Below are positions 44,808 to 54,650 of a stretch of DNA of 64,000 nucleotides, one piece after another. Both the position numbers and the translations under genes were made by a program. The stretch comes from Methanobacteriota archaeon (GTDB lineage Archaea; Thermoplasmatota; Thermoplasmata; Thermoplasmatales; ARK-15). Each line of letters begins with the position of its first letter. The first letter of the stretch is position 1. Below the pieces are notes generated by a model. It was not told where the DNA came from. It made no database searches and saw only the letters and a program-made list of their open reading frames with translations. The stretch is from positions 50,634 through 114,633 of the forward strand of contig WSBC01000004.1 in the NCBI GenBank assembly GCA_009758405.1. Direction: 5' to 3'.

Positions 44808-45644
44808 ATGAAGGTTGGTGTTTTTGGAGCGGGAACAATGGGAAGAGGTATAGCACAGTTGTTTGCTACCTATGGCCATAGCGTGGTTCTTGTAGACATT
44901 GATGAAAAATACCTTAAATCTGGAATGGAAGGTATAAATGGAAGTTTGAAAAAACTGAAGGAAAAGGGTATGGTGCAGGAAAACCCTGAAACAATAATGG
45001 GAAGAATATTCACAACCACAAAAAGGTCCGATGTAAAGGACTGTGATCTTATAGTTGAGGCAATAGTTGAAAAATTTGATTTGAAGGCAGAACTTTTCAA
45101 GGACCTGGACTCTATAGTAAAGAGAGATGCAATATTTGCGTCTAACACATCTTCAATTTCCATAACAAGGCTTTCCTCTCAAACTAAGAGACAGGATAGA
45201 TTTATAGGAATGCATTTTTTTAATCCTGTGCCCCTTATGAAACTTGTTGAGATTGTAAAGGGATATTCCACATCTGAAGATACTACAAGGATAATTTTCA
45301 ACCTTGCCTCTTCACTGGGGAAGGTACCTGTTATCGTAAATGATTATCCTGGCTTTGTTGCAAACAGGATACTTATGCCATTGATAAATGAGGCAATTTT
45401 CTCCCTTATGGAGGGTGTGGCAACAAAAGAGGACATAGATAAGGTAGCAAAATATGGTCTTAATCATCCAATGGGACCTCTAGAACTTGCGGACCTCATA
45501 GGCCTGGATGTGTGCCTTGACATAATGAATGTACTATATCAGGATACGGGTGATCCAAAATACAGGCCAGCACCTCTTCTTAGAAAGATGGTAGAGGCTG
45601 GCAAACTGGGAAGAAAGACTGGTGAAGGATTTTATAAATATTAA
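44808..45644 (+). CDS. 3-hydroxyacyl-CoA dehydrogenase
   Basis: The 278-residue enzyme has the NAD site [18 protein letters not shown], the catalytic His in [17 protein letters not shown] and Asn in [12 protein letters not shown]. It oxidises 3-hydroxyacyl-CoA. There is no enoyl-CoA hydratase domain. The ATG at 44808 has an AAGGAGG site eight bases upstream; 44802 is too near. The end meets the convergent hutI with four bases of overlap. Confidence 0.93.
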   Translation: MKVGVFGAGTMGRGIAQLFATYGHSVVLVDIDEKYLKSGMEGINGSLKKLKEKGMVQENPETIMGRIFTTTKRSDVKDCDLIVEAIVEKFDLKAELFKDLDSIVKRDAIFASNTSSISITRLSSQTKRQDRFIGMHFFNPVPLMKLVEIVKGYSTSEDTTRIIFNLASSLGKVPVIVNDYPGFVANRILMPLINEAIFSLMEGVATKEDIDKVAKYGLNHPMGPLELADLIGLDVCLDIMNVLYQDTGDPKYRPAPLLRKMVEAGKLGRKTGEGFYKY

Positions 45645-46843
45645 ATTAATTCCCCCTTATATATAATATCAGATACAAGATTCACACCGAAGTGATATCC
45701 TAGATGGGTGTATGATGGTATATCCAATATTATTATGTTTGCCTCCCTTCCCTCACCTAGAGAACCAAACCTATCTTGTACACCTGTGGCAAATGCGGCA
45801 TTATATGTGGATGCCACTATTGCCTCCTCGATCTTCATCTTCATTTTATAAATGGAGAGGTCTATTATCTCCTGCATATTTTCTGTATAACAATTTGGGT
45901 TCAGGTCCGTTCCAATTGCCACAGGAACGTTATTATCTATGAACTTCCTTGCATTGGCAAACTCATCCTTGAACAGTGAGAATGGTGTTCCAGGCAAAAG
46001 TACGGCCACTGTATCCCTATTACGCATATCCATTATTACTTCATCTGGGGTTTTTAACATATGATCCATGGATATGAAATTAAATTTTTTAATCAAGGAG
46101 CTACAACCAATAAATCCAAGTTCATCTGCATGAATTTTCAATTTAAAACCCTTTTCCTGGGCCTTTTTCAAAAATATTTCAGTCCACTGCGGAGAGAATG
46201 CATCAATATCACAGAAAACATCAACATTTTGTGCATATTTTCTAATGAGGTCAAGTTTGTCAATTATATCAACAACATAATCACCCTCTTCTCTGCCCTT
46301 TGGAATAATATGTAGTAGAAATGTAGGAACAAGTAAAATAGGGTATTCACTAGATAACCTCTTTATTACTTCAAGCAATTTTATTTCATTTTCAACATCA
46401 ATGCCATATCCTGACTTTGCCTCGGCGGCAAGTGTACCATGCCTAATCATATACTCAATTCTCTTAGAAGACTCATTGAATAATTCTTCTGAAGTAGCAT
46501 ATCTAGTTTTCTCTACAGTATAATATATTCCTCCACCTGATCTTAGTATTTCCTGATAGCCCTTACCTGCCTGCTTAATGGGAAGTTCGAAGTCCCTGTA
46601 ACCAGCAAATACAGGGTGAGTATGCGGATCAACAAAGGAGGGCATTACAACTTTTCCCTTAGCATCTATTTTCTCATCCACTCCCTGTGGCATCTCTCTT
46701 GTTATCTTTACTATTTTACCATTTTCTATCCAAATGTTTGCATTCCTTATTATGCCTAGGTCAAGCATTCCCTCTCCCCTTTTGGGATGCTTACCATCAT
46801 TTGGTATCGTAATTATCTCAGATGCATTTTCAATTACCTTCAT
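45641..46843 (-). CDS. hutI: Imidazolonepropionase
   Basis: The 400-residue amidohydrolase has the metal motif [12 protein letters not shown], the KSGYGI and HADELG segments with further metal ligands, and the C-terminal [14 protein letters not shown] [12 protein letters not shown]. It opens imidazolone-5-propionate to formiminoglutamate in histidine breakdown. Other hut genes are not adjacent. The start overlaps the fumarase beta gene by 14 bases, so it is translated after fumarase. Confidence 0.94.
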   Translation of the reverse strand: MKVIENASEIITIPNDGKHPKRGEGMLDLGIIRNANIWIENGKIVKITREMPQGVDEKIDAKGKVVMPSFVDPHTHPVFAGYRDFELPIKQAGKGYQEILRSGGGIYYTVEKTRYATSEELFNESSKRIEYMIRHGTLAAEAKSGYGIDVENEIKLLEVIKRLSSEYPILLVPTFLLHIIPKGREEGDYVVDIIDKLDLIRKYAQNVDVFCDIDAFSPQWTEIFLKKAQEKGFKLKIHADELGFIGCSSLIKKFNFISMDHMLKTPDEVIMDMRNRDTVAVLLPGTPFSLFKDEFANARKFIDNNVPVAIGTDLNPNCYTENMQEIIDLSIYKMKMKIEEAIVASTYNAAFATGVQDRFGSLGEGREANIIILDIPSYTHLGYHFGVNLVSDIIYKGELI

Positions 46844-47438
46844 GATCGATTAACTCAAAAATCTCCTTTTTTCTTTTTTCCATTTCATCCCTGGACAATT
46901 TATTCCAGTTTTTTCCATCAGGGTCTATGGATACTATTAGAGGCCCAAAATTCTCAGCCTCGAATATCCATATTGCCTCAGGTGAGCCAAGTTCCTCAAG
47001 GTAATACACAGAAAGGACCTTTTTAAAGCTCTTAGCAGCCAGGGCTCCTGCTCCTCCGGTGTATGTAGCATAAATACCTTTTACCTTTTTTAATGCTTCA
47101 GATGTCCTATCCCCCATACCTCCCTTTCCAACAATTATTCTTACACCATATATCTCAATTACCTCCTTCTCAAAAAGATCCATTCTTGAAGATGTTGTCG
47201 GTCCTGCAGCAAGCACCTTCCATTCATTATTTTCCCTTTTTACCACTGGCCCACAGTGGTATAAAACCATCTTTGAAGGATCGAATGGTAACTTTTCACC
47301 CTTTTCATGAAGTTCAAGCATAAGCTGGTGGGCCTCGTCCCTCGCTGTAAAGACCTTTCCTGTAATGTAGAGAACATCACCCATCCTTAGTCCTGATATT
47401 TTATCTAGATCATCAGGAATTTTTAAATTATATATCAT
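46830..47438 (-). CDS. fumB: Class I fumarate hydratase, beta subunit
   Basis: The 202-residue protein is the C-terminal subunit of two-part class I fumarase/tartrate dehydratase: GDVLYITGKVFTARDEAH, YHCGPVV, AAGPTTSSRMD and GKGGMGDRT. The ATGA junction with the alpha subunit shows coupling. Fumarase and L-tartrate dehydratase subunits cannot be told apart by eye; fumarase is preferred because no tartrate gene is near. Confidence 0.9.
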   Translation of the reverse strand: MIYNLKIPDDLDKISGLRMGDVLYITGKVFTARDEAHQLMLELHEKGEKLPFDPSKMVLYHCGPVVKRENNEWKVLAAGPTTSSRMDLFEKEVIEIYGVRIIVGKGGMGDRTSEALKKVKGIYATYTGGAGALAAKSFKKVLSVYYLEELGSPEAIWIFEAENFGPLIVSIDPDGKNWNKLSRDEMEKRKKEIFELIDHEGN

Positions 47439-48292
47439 TGTACCACCTCCACATTTCCCTTGGAATCAATATGAACCTTGGATCTCCTATCTGCCCAGCA
47501 CTGTATCACCATTCCAACAGGCAGAGAAGCGGGATGCCTGTATGCATATTCTATATGTACATCAAGTACAGATACCTTCCCTCCCCAGCCCATTGTACCA
47601 ACACCTGTTTTATTTGCTAAATCAAGTAATTCAAGTTCTAGATCGGCTATTCTTTTTTCTTCGTGTCTCTGACCCAGAGGCCTTAATAGGGCCCTCTTAG
47701 CTATAATAAGGGATAGGTCTGAGCCTCCCCCTATACCTAGGCCTATAATGGTAGGGGGGCATGGGTTGGCGCCTGCTCTTACAAGTTGATCAATAACGAA
47801 TTTTTTAATCCCCTTTATCCCCTCACCCGGCTTGAGCATAGCCAATGCGCTTGCATTTTCTGATCCCCCTCCCTTTGGCAATACATTTATTGTTGCATCA
47901 TCCCCATCCCTCAAAAACCAGTTAATGTATGGAATGAATCTTCCCACATTATTTCCTGGATTTTTTCCAGAAAATGGATCTACAGCATTTGGCCTTATAT
48001 AGTAGTTTTGTGTGGCTTTGGAAACAGCGTTAACTATGGAATTTACCAACTCTTTTTTAAATGGAAAGTCAAAACCTACATCTACAAAAAATGTCTGTGT
48101 TCCTGTATCTTGGCATATGGGCAATTGTTTTTCCCTGGCATATTCAACATTGTCAAGTATTGATTGAAGCTGTGATTTTGAGATTTCATTTTCTTCCATG
48201 GAATATGCCATTTTTAGATGTTTATAAACATCCTCTGGAATTGTAGTTTCCGCCAATCTTATAGCCTCCAAAATACTTTTTTCAATATCCAT
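47435..48292 (-). CDS. fumA: Class I fumarate hydratase, alpha subunit
   Basis: The 285-residue [4Fe-4S] subunit has the cluster cysteines in ICQDTGTQTFFVDVG and the NPCPPTIIGLGIGGGSD block, with MGWGGKVSVLDVHIE near the end. With the beta subunit it hydrates fumarate to malate. The operon order is alpha, beta, hutI. Confidence 0.92.
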   Translation of the reverse strand: MDIEKSILEAIRLAETTIPEDVYKHLKMAYSMEENEISKSQLQSILDNVEYAREKQLPICQDTGTQTFFVDVGFDFPFKKELVNSIVNAVSKATQNYYIRPNAVDPFSGKNPGNNVGRFIPYINWFLRDGDDATINVLPKGGGSENASALAMLKPGEGIKGIKKFVIDQLVRAGANPCPPTIIGLGIGGGSDLSLIIAKRALLRPLGQRHEEKRIADLELELLDLANKTGVGTMGWGGKVSVLDVHIEYAYRHPASLPVGMVIQCWADRRSKVHIDSKGNVEVVQ

Positions 48293-48341
48293 GATAAAGA
48301 TAATAGAATACAGATTAATAAAAAAATTGTAAAAGGTTTAA

Positions 48342-49283
<942 letters not shown>

Positions 49284-49751
49284 ATGCAGGATAAGGAGCT
49301 CAAGATAGAAAAAATAAGGAATGGAACGGTGATAGATCATATTCCTTCGGGCAGGGCATTGAAAGTTTTGAAGATACTAAATATAGATGAAAATGTAAAA
49401 ACAACAGTCAGCATAGGGATTCATGTTACAAGCAAAAAGAGTGGCTTTAAGGACATAGTAAAGATAGAGGACAGATATCTTGCATCAAAGGAGATTGCAA
49501 AGATAGCACTTATTGCACCAAATGCCACTGTGAATAAGATTAAGGATTATGAGGTTGTGGAAAAATATAATGTAGTTCCGCCTTCCGAGATTGCAGGTAT
49601 TGTAAAATGCTCAAATCCGGCATGCGTAACAAATGCAAATGAGCCTGTGGTTCCAGAATTCTATGTAATTTCAACAGAGCCTATAAGAATAAAATGCAAA
49701 TATTGTGAAAGAGAGATGGAGGGAGGAGATATAATTCAAAACATAATCTAA
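49284..49751 (+). CDS. pyrI: Aspartate carbamoyltransferase, regulatory subunit
   Basis: The 155-residue protein has the allosteric domain (IRNGTVIDHIPSGRALKVLK) and a zinc domain with CSNPACVTN and CKYCERE that binds PyrB. It confers nucleotide control. The stop overlaps that of the convergent riboflavin kinase gene. Confidence 0.94.
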   Translation: MQDKELKIEKIRNGTVIDHIPSGRALKVLKILNIDENVKTTVSIGIHVTSKKSGFKDIVKIEDRYLASKEIAKIALIAPNATVNKIKDYEVVEKYNVVPPSEIAGIVKCSNPACVTNANEPVVPEFYVISTEPIRIKCKYCEREMEGGDIIQNII

Positions 49752-50449
49752 TCGTAGGGGAATATTTTCAATATAACTTCATCACCATCCTTAAGTGAGA
49801 ATTTTTTCCTCAGGTTCTCTGGGCTGACTATTTCAACTACGTTTTCATAGTGTCCCCTCTCTGGGAATATTATATAGCATGGGAAATCTCCTATCCTTCC
49901 CCTATGCACTATCACATCACCAAAGGTTCTATCCCTCTCCCTGAATCCTTTTAGAATGTACCTATAGTTATTTTTTAGAAATGATACAATATCCGTAGCA
50001 TTTTCAACTATAATATTTAAAGTACCAGGATATGGCTCCTCACCAAACATATCCCTGAATTGCTTCAGGTACCCTTCCCTTGTCATGTAGTATGTTCCTT
50101 CGCCCATCCCACTAGTTACATAGCCTTTTAATACTATCTCCTTTATCATTTCATTAATTTTGGAGAATCTTTTTATTCCTTCCATTAAATAGTCCATACC
50201 TTTTTTTGTTATCTTTATTTTAAGTCCCCTTATTAGGACTACCTTTTCAACAAATCCTTCCTTGAAAAGTTCGTTAATTTTCCTGGACATACTCTGTTGA
50301 CTATATCCCAATTTTTCACCCAATTCTCCTGTTTTTATAGTTATAAATTTATATATGCCACCTAAAATAGCTATTTCACTAAGCATGTATAAAATTTCAA
50401 ATTCCTTGATATTTTTGTATTCCCTTACTTTATTATTTTCATTAACCAT
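49748..50449 (-). CDS. ribK: CTP-dependent riboflavin kinase with N-terminal winged HTH (RbkR-like)
   Basis: The 233-residue protein has an N-terminal winged HTH (about 15-80; GELGEKLGYSQQSMSRKINEL) and the archaeal CTP-dependent riboflavin kinase domain (GMGEGTYYMTREGYLKQF, PYPGTLNI). Archaeal proteins of this two-domain type act both as kinase and as transcription repressor. The ATG at 50449 has a GAGGTGG site five bases upstream; GTG at 50458 lies within it. A palindrome at the promoter fits self-regulation. Confidence 0.9.
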   Translation of the reverse strand: MVNENNKVREYKNIKEFEILYMLSEIAILGGIYKFITIKTGELGEKLGYSQQSMSRKINELFKEGFVEKVVLIRGLKIKITKKGMDYLMEGIKRFSKINEMIKEIVLKGYVTSGMGEGTYYMTREGYLKQFRDMFGEEPYPGTLNIIVENATDIVSFLKNNYRYILKGFRERDRTFGDVIVHRGRIGDFPCYIIFPERGHYENVVEIVSPENLRKKFSLKDGDEVILKIFPYD

Positions 50450-50481
50450 GAGGTCCACCTCTAGAAGTTATATTCACAATG

Positions 50482-50493
50482 AATCCATGGATT
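50482..50493. promoter_or_regulatory. Palindromic operator candidate at the ribK promoter
   Basis: AATCCATGGATT is a perfect 12-bp palindrome 33 bases before the ribK ATG, between the TATA box (50505-50516, minus) and the expected transcription start near 50484. A dimeric winged-HTH protein such as the encoded RbkR could bind it and shut its own gene. Confidence 0.45.
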
Positions 50494-50504
50494 ATTAAGT
50501 TTCG

Positions 50505-50516
50505 TAAATATAAAAC
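50505..50516 (-). promoter_or_regulatory. TATA box of ribK
   Basis: GTTTTATATTTA on the minus strand is placed to start transcription about 35 bases before the ATG, leaving a leader that includes the GAGGTGG ribosome site. This gene therefore is likely not leaderless. Confidence 0.45.
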
Positions 50517-50809
50517 TATATTTTCCATTCTTTACTTAAAAGCTTCAATAATCGCATTTATTATTTTATGTAGTGCATTTAAAACTCTATTTATATTTAT
50601 TTCCTTACCAGATATGAATATGCCTTATTATAACTTAAGTAAAGGCAGATCCTTATTATTTTATATCATTCATGTCTGTTCAGCACTGATTAAATTTAGA
50701 ACCATAAATATTCAAATAATTTATTAGTATTATAAAAAGATATTAGAATACTTCATTGTAAATTTTAAACCTCAAACATCATAAATAATTTCAATTGTAG
50801 CATTTTTTA

Positions 50810-51169
50810 TTATATTATTTCTAATCTTTTTTTACCTCTTGGTCTTATTACCTTAATACCTTTTTTCTTTAAAATTTTTATAAGGTTATAATCATTTGTT
50901 AATACATAGCTCTTCCTTTTTTCAGCCATACTGACTATTGACTCATCCCCCTCTAAATCTGTTTTTACTATCTTAAATCTCTTTGAATATGAAAGTGCTG
51001 CCCTTGCCTGTGGATTACCAGTAGATAATTTTTCGAGTTCCCTTATTACACTATCGGGCACTATTATAATGTATTTCCCCAAAAGCTCTTCGAGGTTTTT
51101 TTCTATATCTAAACCACTCTGGAAGGGTAATAAAAGTGCATTTGTATCAACAATTACCTCATTATCCAT
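50810..51169 (-). CDS. PIN domain protein (Fcf1/Utp24-like)
   Basis: The 119-residue protein has the PIN acidic sites: D8 in VIVDTNALLLP, E in DSVIRELEKLS, D in EGDESIVSMA and D in VLTNDYNLIKIL. The linked basic tail (RPRGKKRLEII) resembles archaeal Fcf1-type proteins that act in rRNA processing, rather than VapC toxins. No antitoxin gene is near; the aminotransferase gene upstream overlaps by eight bases. Confidence 0.85.
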   Translation of the reverse strand: MDNEVIVDTNALLLPFQSGLDIEKNLEELLGKYIIIVPDSVIRELEKLSTGNPQARAALSYSKRFKIVKTDLEGDESIVSMAEKRKSYVLTNDYNLIKILKKKGIKVIRPRGKKRLEII

Positions 51170-52397
51170 GGAGGTATTTACCTACCCTTGAAATACCTTC
51201 TTCAATTTTATCCATTTTTCTTACCAGGGGTCCGTAGGAAATTCTAATACCATTTTTCATTGTATTTCCAAATCCCTTTCCAGGTACAAAGATTACACCA
51301 GTATTTTTTAAAACTCTTAATACAAATTTGTCTGAATCCTCACCTACATCTGCTGCAACGTATAGACCTCCCTGGGGTATTAGGAACCTAAATCCAAGGT
51401 GTTTTCTTATAGATTCAACTGTAATCTCCGAAGCCTTCTTATAATCATTTCTTACATTATCTATATATCTCCTCAGGTCCTTTGGATCCTTCATGAATTC
51501 ATTAAAGGCCATCTGGTGCAATGTATCGGGACATAAAATCGTCGATTGCTGAACCCTCTCAAGCGCATTTATAATTTCCAGATTTGCCTCTACCCATCCC
51601 ATCCTTCTGCCCAATCCCCTGCCCCATTTACTATTTGAGTTTATTGTTATTAAATTTTCATAATCAAGTGGAGAGAAGGAAAAGTATTGGGGATATTCTT
51701 CACCAAAATATTGTGTTTTATAGGCATAATCGATTATTAAATATGTACCCGTATCCCTTGAAATTTTTAATAGTTCTACCATGAATTCATTCGGAATAAT
51801 CTGGCTTGTTGGGTTATCCGGTGAGGCTATTAGAATTGCCTTTGTCCTTTTTTTAAGCATTTCATCCTGTATCCTTGAAAGTATCTCATCTTTGTTTTCA
51901 ATATATTTCCATTCTTCATTAAGAAAGGGTATAGCAACTATTCTAATTCTATTTGATACAAATGAAATTTGACCGTAATAATTAGCATAGGTAGGGTCAG
52001 GTAATATGATCTCATCACCAGGATCTAGTAAGGTTCTAAAAATATCCATTGTGAGCTGTGTACTGCTGCCACCAACAATTATGTTTTCCTTTTCTATTTT
52101 TTCATTGAACAATATTTTTGAGTATTTTGCTATATTTTCCCTCGTTTCCTCAAAGCCCAATGTTGGGGAATATCCACCAGATGCATGAAATTTAAATTCA
52201 TCTTTAATTATTTCCATGTAAGCGTTTCTGAGCTCCTCCGGTGAATAGTGGTCCACCCAGCCACCTCCAAAGGATATTACATCCTCTGGGTTGAGACCCA
52301 TATTTATTATATTGCTGGGTTCGGCCATCTTCATTATCTCCCTTATGGGGGAGGGCTTCCCAATCTCCCTTTTTATTAGTGATGAAAGATCCTTCAT
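51162..52397 (-). CDS. Class I/II PLP aminotransferase (MocR/LysN-like)
   Basis: The 411-residue enzyme has the PLP Asp/Tyr region IASPDNPTSQ, IIDYAYKTQYF and the Lys in NSNSKWGRGLGRRMGW, then the C-terminal Arg (GIRISYGPL). It belongs to the AAT-fold group near 2-aminoadipate and aromatic aminotransferases; donor unknown. The ATG at 52397 follows GGTGAT, and the GTG at 52406 lies in that site. Context: aIF2-beta upstream by nine bases. Confidence 0.85.
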   Translation of the reverse strand: MKDLSSLIKREIGKPSPIREIMKMAEPSNIINMGLNPEDVISFGGGWVDHYSPEELRNAYMEIIKDEFKFHASGGYSPTLGFEETRENIAKYSKILFNEKIEKENIIVGGSSTQLTMDIFRTLLDPGDEIILPDPTYANYYGQISFVSNRIRIVAIPFLNEEWKYIENKDEILSRIQDEMLKKRTKAILIASPDNPTSQIIPNEFMVELLKISRDTGTYLIIDYAYKTQYFGEEYPQYFSFSPLDYENLITINSNSKWGRGLGRRMGWVEANLEIINALERVQQSTILCPDTLHQMAFNEFMKDPKDLRRYIDNVRNDYKKASEITVESIRKHLGFRFLIPQGGLYVAADVGEDSDKFVLRVLKNTGVIFVPGKGFGNTMKNGIRISYGPLVRKMDKIEEGISRVGKYLHG

Positions 52398-52406
52398 CCA
52401 AATCAC

Positions 52407-53024
52407 CTACTGGACAATGGTTGCAAAGGCTATATTCTTTTTAATCTTCTCAATTTTCACCTTTAGCTTCTGCCCTTTCTTTGCCTTCGGCACATAAATT
52501 GTGTATGATCCTTTTTTTGCAATACCATCCCCATCCCTGCTAATATCTATGATCTCCACCTCATACACCTTCCCCTCCTCTATCTTTTCCTCCTGTATCT
52601 TAATCTCAACGTGGGCAGTTACAGGCCTTGTTGCACCACATGCTTTGCATATGAGTATTTCAATCCTATCCTCTTTCTTTAGAATCGTATCAGGGCTACC
52701 GCACTCATAACAGAGAACATATGTTTTTATATATTGATTAATTCTATCTTTAATATCAGCAAGTGAGACTTTCCCCTTGAATATTAGTCTCTCTCCCTGG
52801 ATAATGCCAGCCGTTCCCAGTTCCCTTACCAGAAATTTTGAAAAATGCTGGGGATCCCTGTCCATCACCTTACAAAAATCCAAAAAATTCCTGAAGATTG
52901 TATTCTTTCCCTCTATAATTATATCCGCCTCAGGTAGCTTGAATCTTTCCCCAGAATGTACTACAGGTATTACCTTTTCCCTAGCCCTTTTTAAAAGATC
53001 CTCGTAATTATAGATATCCACCAT
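52407..53024 (-). CDS. Translation initiation factor aIF2-beta with C-terminal TRAM domain
   Basis: The 205-residue protein has the aIF2-beta core (GKNTIFRNFLDFCKVMDRDP, LGTAGIIQGERLIFKG), its zinc ribbon (CYECGSPDT ... CKACGA) and an additional TRAM domain from about 140 (GKVYEVEIIDISRDGDGIAKK ... YVPKAKKGQKLKVKIEKIK, split). aIF2-beta helps bind initiator tRNA to the small subunit. The TRAM domain is an RNA-binding OB fold that is absent from most aIF2-beta; fusion is known in some archaea such as haloarchaea. Confidence 0.92.
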   Translation of the reverse strand: MVDIYNYEDLLKRAREKVIPVVHSGERFKLPEADIIIEGKNTIFRNFLDFCKVMDRDPQHFSKFLVRELGTAGIIQGERLIFKGKVSLADIKDRINQYIKTYVLCYECGSPDTILKKEDRIEILICKACGATRPVTAHVEIKIQEEKIEEGKVYEVEIIDISRDGDGIAKKGSYTIYVPKAKKGQKLKVKIEKIKKNIAFATIVQ

Positions 53025-53129
53025 ATTGGTACATTATTCTTTTCTATTTAGATTTTTGCGGATGTTTTTTCTAAATATTATAAAATACTCAGGAAGGTTA
53101 AATATATTATATATGATGCATTACTATTA

Positions 53130-54491
53130 ATGATGATTTGCCCTTTAGAATTCAGATATGGAAGGGAAATGACAAAGAATATTTTTACTGAGGAGAACAG
53201 GTTAAAAAAGATGCTTAAGGTTGAAGAAGCACTTGCCTATGCTTATTTTAAAATAGGAAAAATAAAGGAGGAGGACTTCAAAAATATAAAGGATGCCTGT
53301 AAAGGTGTTAGCCTGGATAGGGTAAAGGAGATTGAAAAAGAAACTAGGCATGATATTATGGCTATGGTGAAGGCAATTTCAGAGAGGGCTGGGGAAAGTG
53401 GAAGATATGTACATCTTGGTGCCACATCAAATGATATAATAGATACCGCAGTGGCACTTCAACTTAAAGAATTTTATGAGGTACTTGAAGAAGATATCAA
53501 AAATTTAATGCGTGTATTAAGGAGGCTTTCTATAAAATACAGAGATACAATTATGCTTGGCAGAACGCACGGTCAGCATGCCTTACCAATCACATTTGGA
53601 TTAAAGTGTGCTGTATATCTTGCAGAGATTACAAGACACTATGAAAGGATCTTGGAATCAAGACATAGAATCCTAGTTGGAAAAATGATGGGGGCGGTGG
53701 GCACAGGTGCAGGTTTTGGCGGAAGGGCATTAGAGATCGAGGCATTTGTTATGGAATATCTTGGACTTGGTAGAGAGGAGGGACCCACACAGATAGTCGG
53801 GCGGGATAGATACATTGAATTCATTTATTTACTTTCAAATATATCAACGACTCTTGAAAGGCTTGCAACGGAGATAAGGAACCTGCAAAGACCTGAAATA
53901 GGGGAAGTTCAGGAATATTTTGATATTGAAAAACAGGTTGGGTCAAGTACAATGGCGCACAAAATGAATCCAATAACATCCGAAAATATTTGTAGCCTAT
54001 CAAGAATTATAAGGTCATTTATTATACCTTCCTTTGAAAATAACATACTCTGGCATGAGAGGGATTTAACAAATAGCGCAGGGGAAAGATTCACAATACC
54101 ACATGCATCAATACTTTTGGATGATATATTAAATAAAACCATATGGGTTCTTGAAAATCTTAAGGTAAATGAGGATAGAATGAAGGAAAATCTTGAGAAT
54201 GTAAAATATTATATAATGGATGAAAACATAATAATGAGGCTTGTTGAAAAAGGGCTTGGGAGGCAGGAGGCACATGAAATTGTCAGAAGGTGCGCTGTAG
54301 CTTCGCAACTACAGAAAAAAAATTTCAAGGATATCTTTCTTTCGGATAATGAAGCAAAAAAATATATTGATGAAATGGAGCTCGAAGAGACTGTTAGGCC
54401 AGAAAAATACCTTGGAAATTACAGGGAAATTATAGAAAGGATCCTTGAAAGGGTGAATAATTGGATAGGTAGTGAAGAAAGTTATAAATAG
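53130..54491 (+). CDS. purB: Adenylosuccinate lyase
   Basis: The 453-residue enzyme has the fumarase-superfamily signature GSSTMAHKMNPITSEN with the catalytic Ser loop and a His in GRTHGQHALPITFG. It splits adenylosuccinate and SAICAR in purine synthesis. A TTAAATATAT box (53098-53107) about 30 bases upstream suggests leaderless initiation at one of two ATGs, 53130 or 53133. Confidence 0.95.
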   Translation: MMICPLEFRYGREMTKNIFTEENRLKKMLKVEEALAYAYFKIGKIKEEDFKNIKDACKGVSLDRVKEIEKETRHDIMAMVKAISERAGESGRYVHLGATSNDIIDTAVALQLKEFYEVLEEDIKNLMRVLRRLSIKYRDTIMLGRTHGQHALPITFGLKCAVYLAEITRHYERILESRHRILVGKMMGAVGTGAGFGGRALEIEAFVMEYLGLGREEGPTQIVGRDRYIEFIYLLSNISTTLERLATEIRNLQRPEIGEVQEYFDIEKQVGSSTMAHKMNPITSENICSLSRIIRSFIIPSFENNILWHERDLTNSAGERFTIPHASILLDDILNKTIWVLENLKVNEDRMKENLENVKYYIMDENIIMRLVEKGLGRQEAHEIVRRCAVASQLQKKNFKDIFLSDNEAKKYIDEMELEETVRPEKYLGNYREIIERILERVNNWIGSEESYK

Positions 54492-54514
54492 AATTCATTC
54501 ATTTACCTTAAACA

Positions 54515-54589
54515 GGGGCCGTAGCTTAGCTTGGTTGGAGCATCCGGCTGATAACCGGAAGGTCGTCGGTTCAAATCCGATCGGCCCCA
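54515..54589 (+). tRNA. tRNA-Ile (GAT anticodon)
   Basis: The acceptor stem GGGGCCG/CGGCCCC, anticodon stem TCCGG/CCGGA with loop CTGATAA (anticodon GAT) and T arm TCGG-TTCAAAT-CCGA pair well. The discriminator is A; CCA is not encoded. No intron. It lies between purB and the surface-protein gene. Confidence 0.95.
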
Positions 54590-54650
54590 TTTATTAAGAA
54601 ATGTTTTTATATAAGTAATTTGATTTACATATATATTAGGGAGGCTAATT

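Larger units (their letters stand above)
50459..50809. other. 351-base gene-free region between ribK and the PIN gene
   Basis: It holds the ribK promoter (TATA and palindrome given separately) and otherwise AT-rich sequence. An 82-codon frame on the plus strand (50479-50727) is hydrophobic without a ribosome site and probably chance. No RNA gene was seen. Confidence 0.5.

Noticed and set aside
50479..50727. An 82-codon hydrophobic frame on the plus strand
   Set aside because: It has no ribosome site, its composition is that of AT-rich DNA, and it overlaps the ribK promoter elements.
50810..51169. PIN protein as a VapC toxin
   Set aside because: No antitoxin gene is adjacent; the upstream neighbour is an aminotransferase and the protein resembles Fcf1-type PIN proteins.
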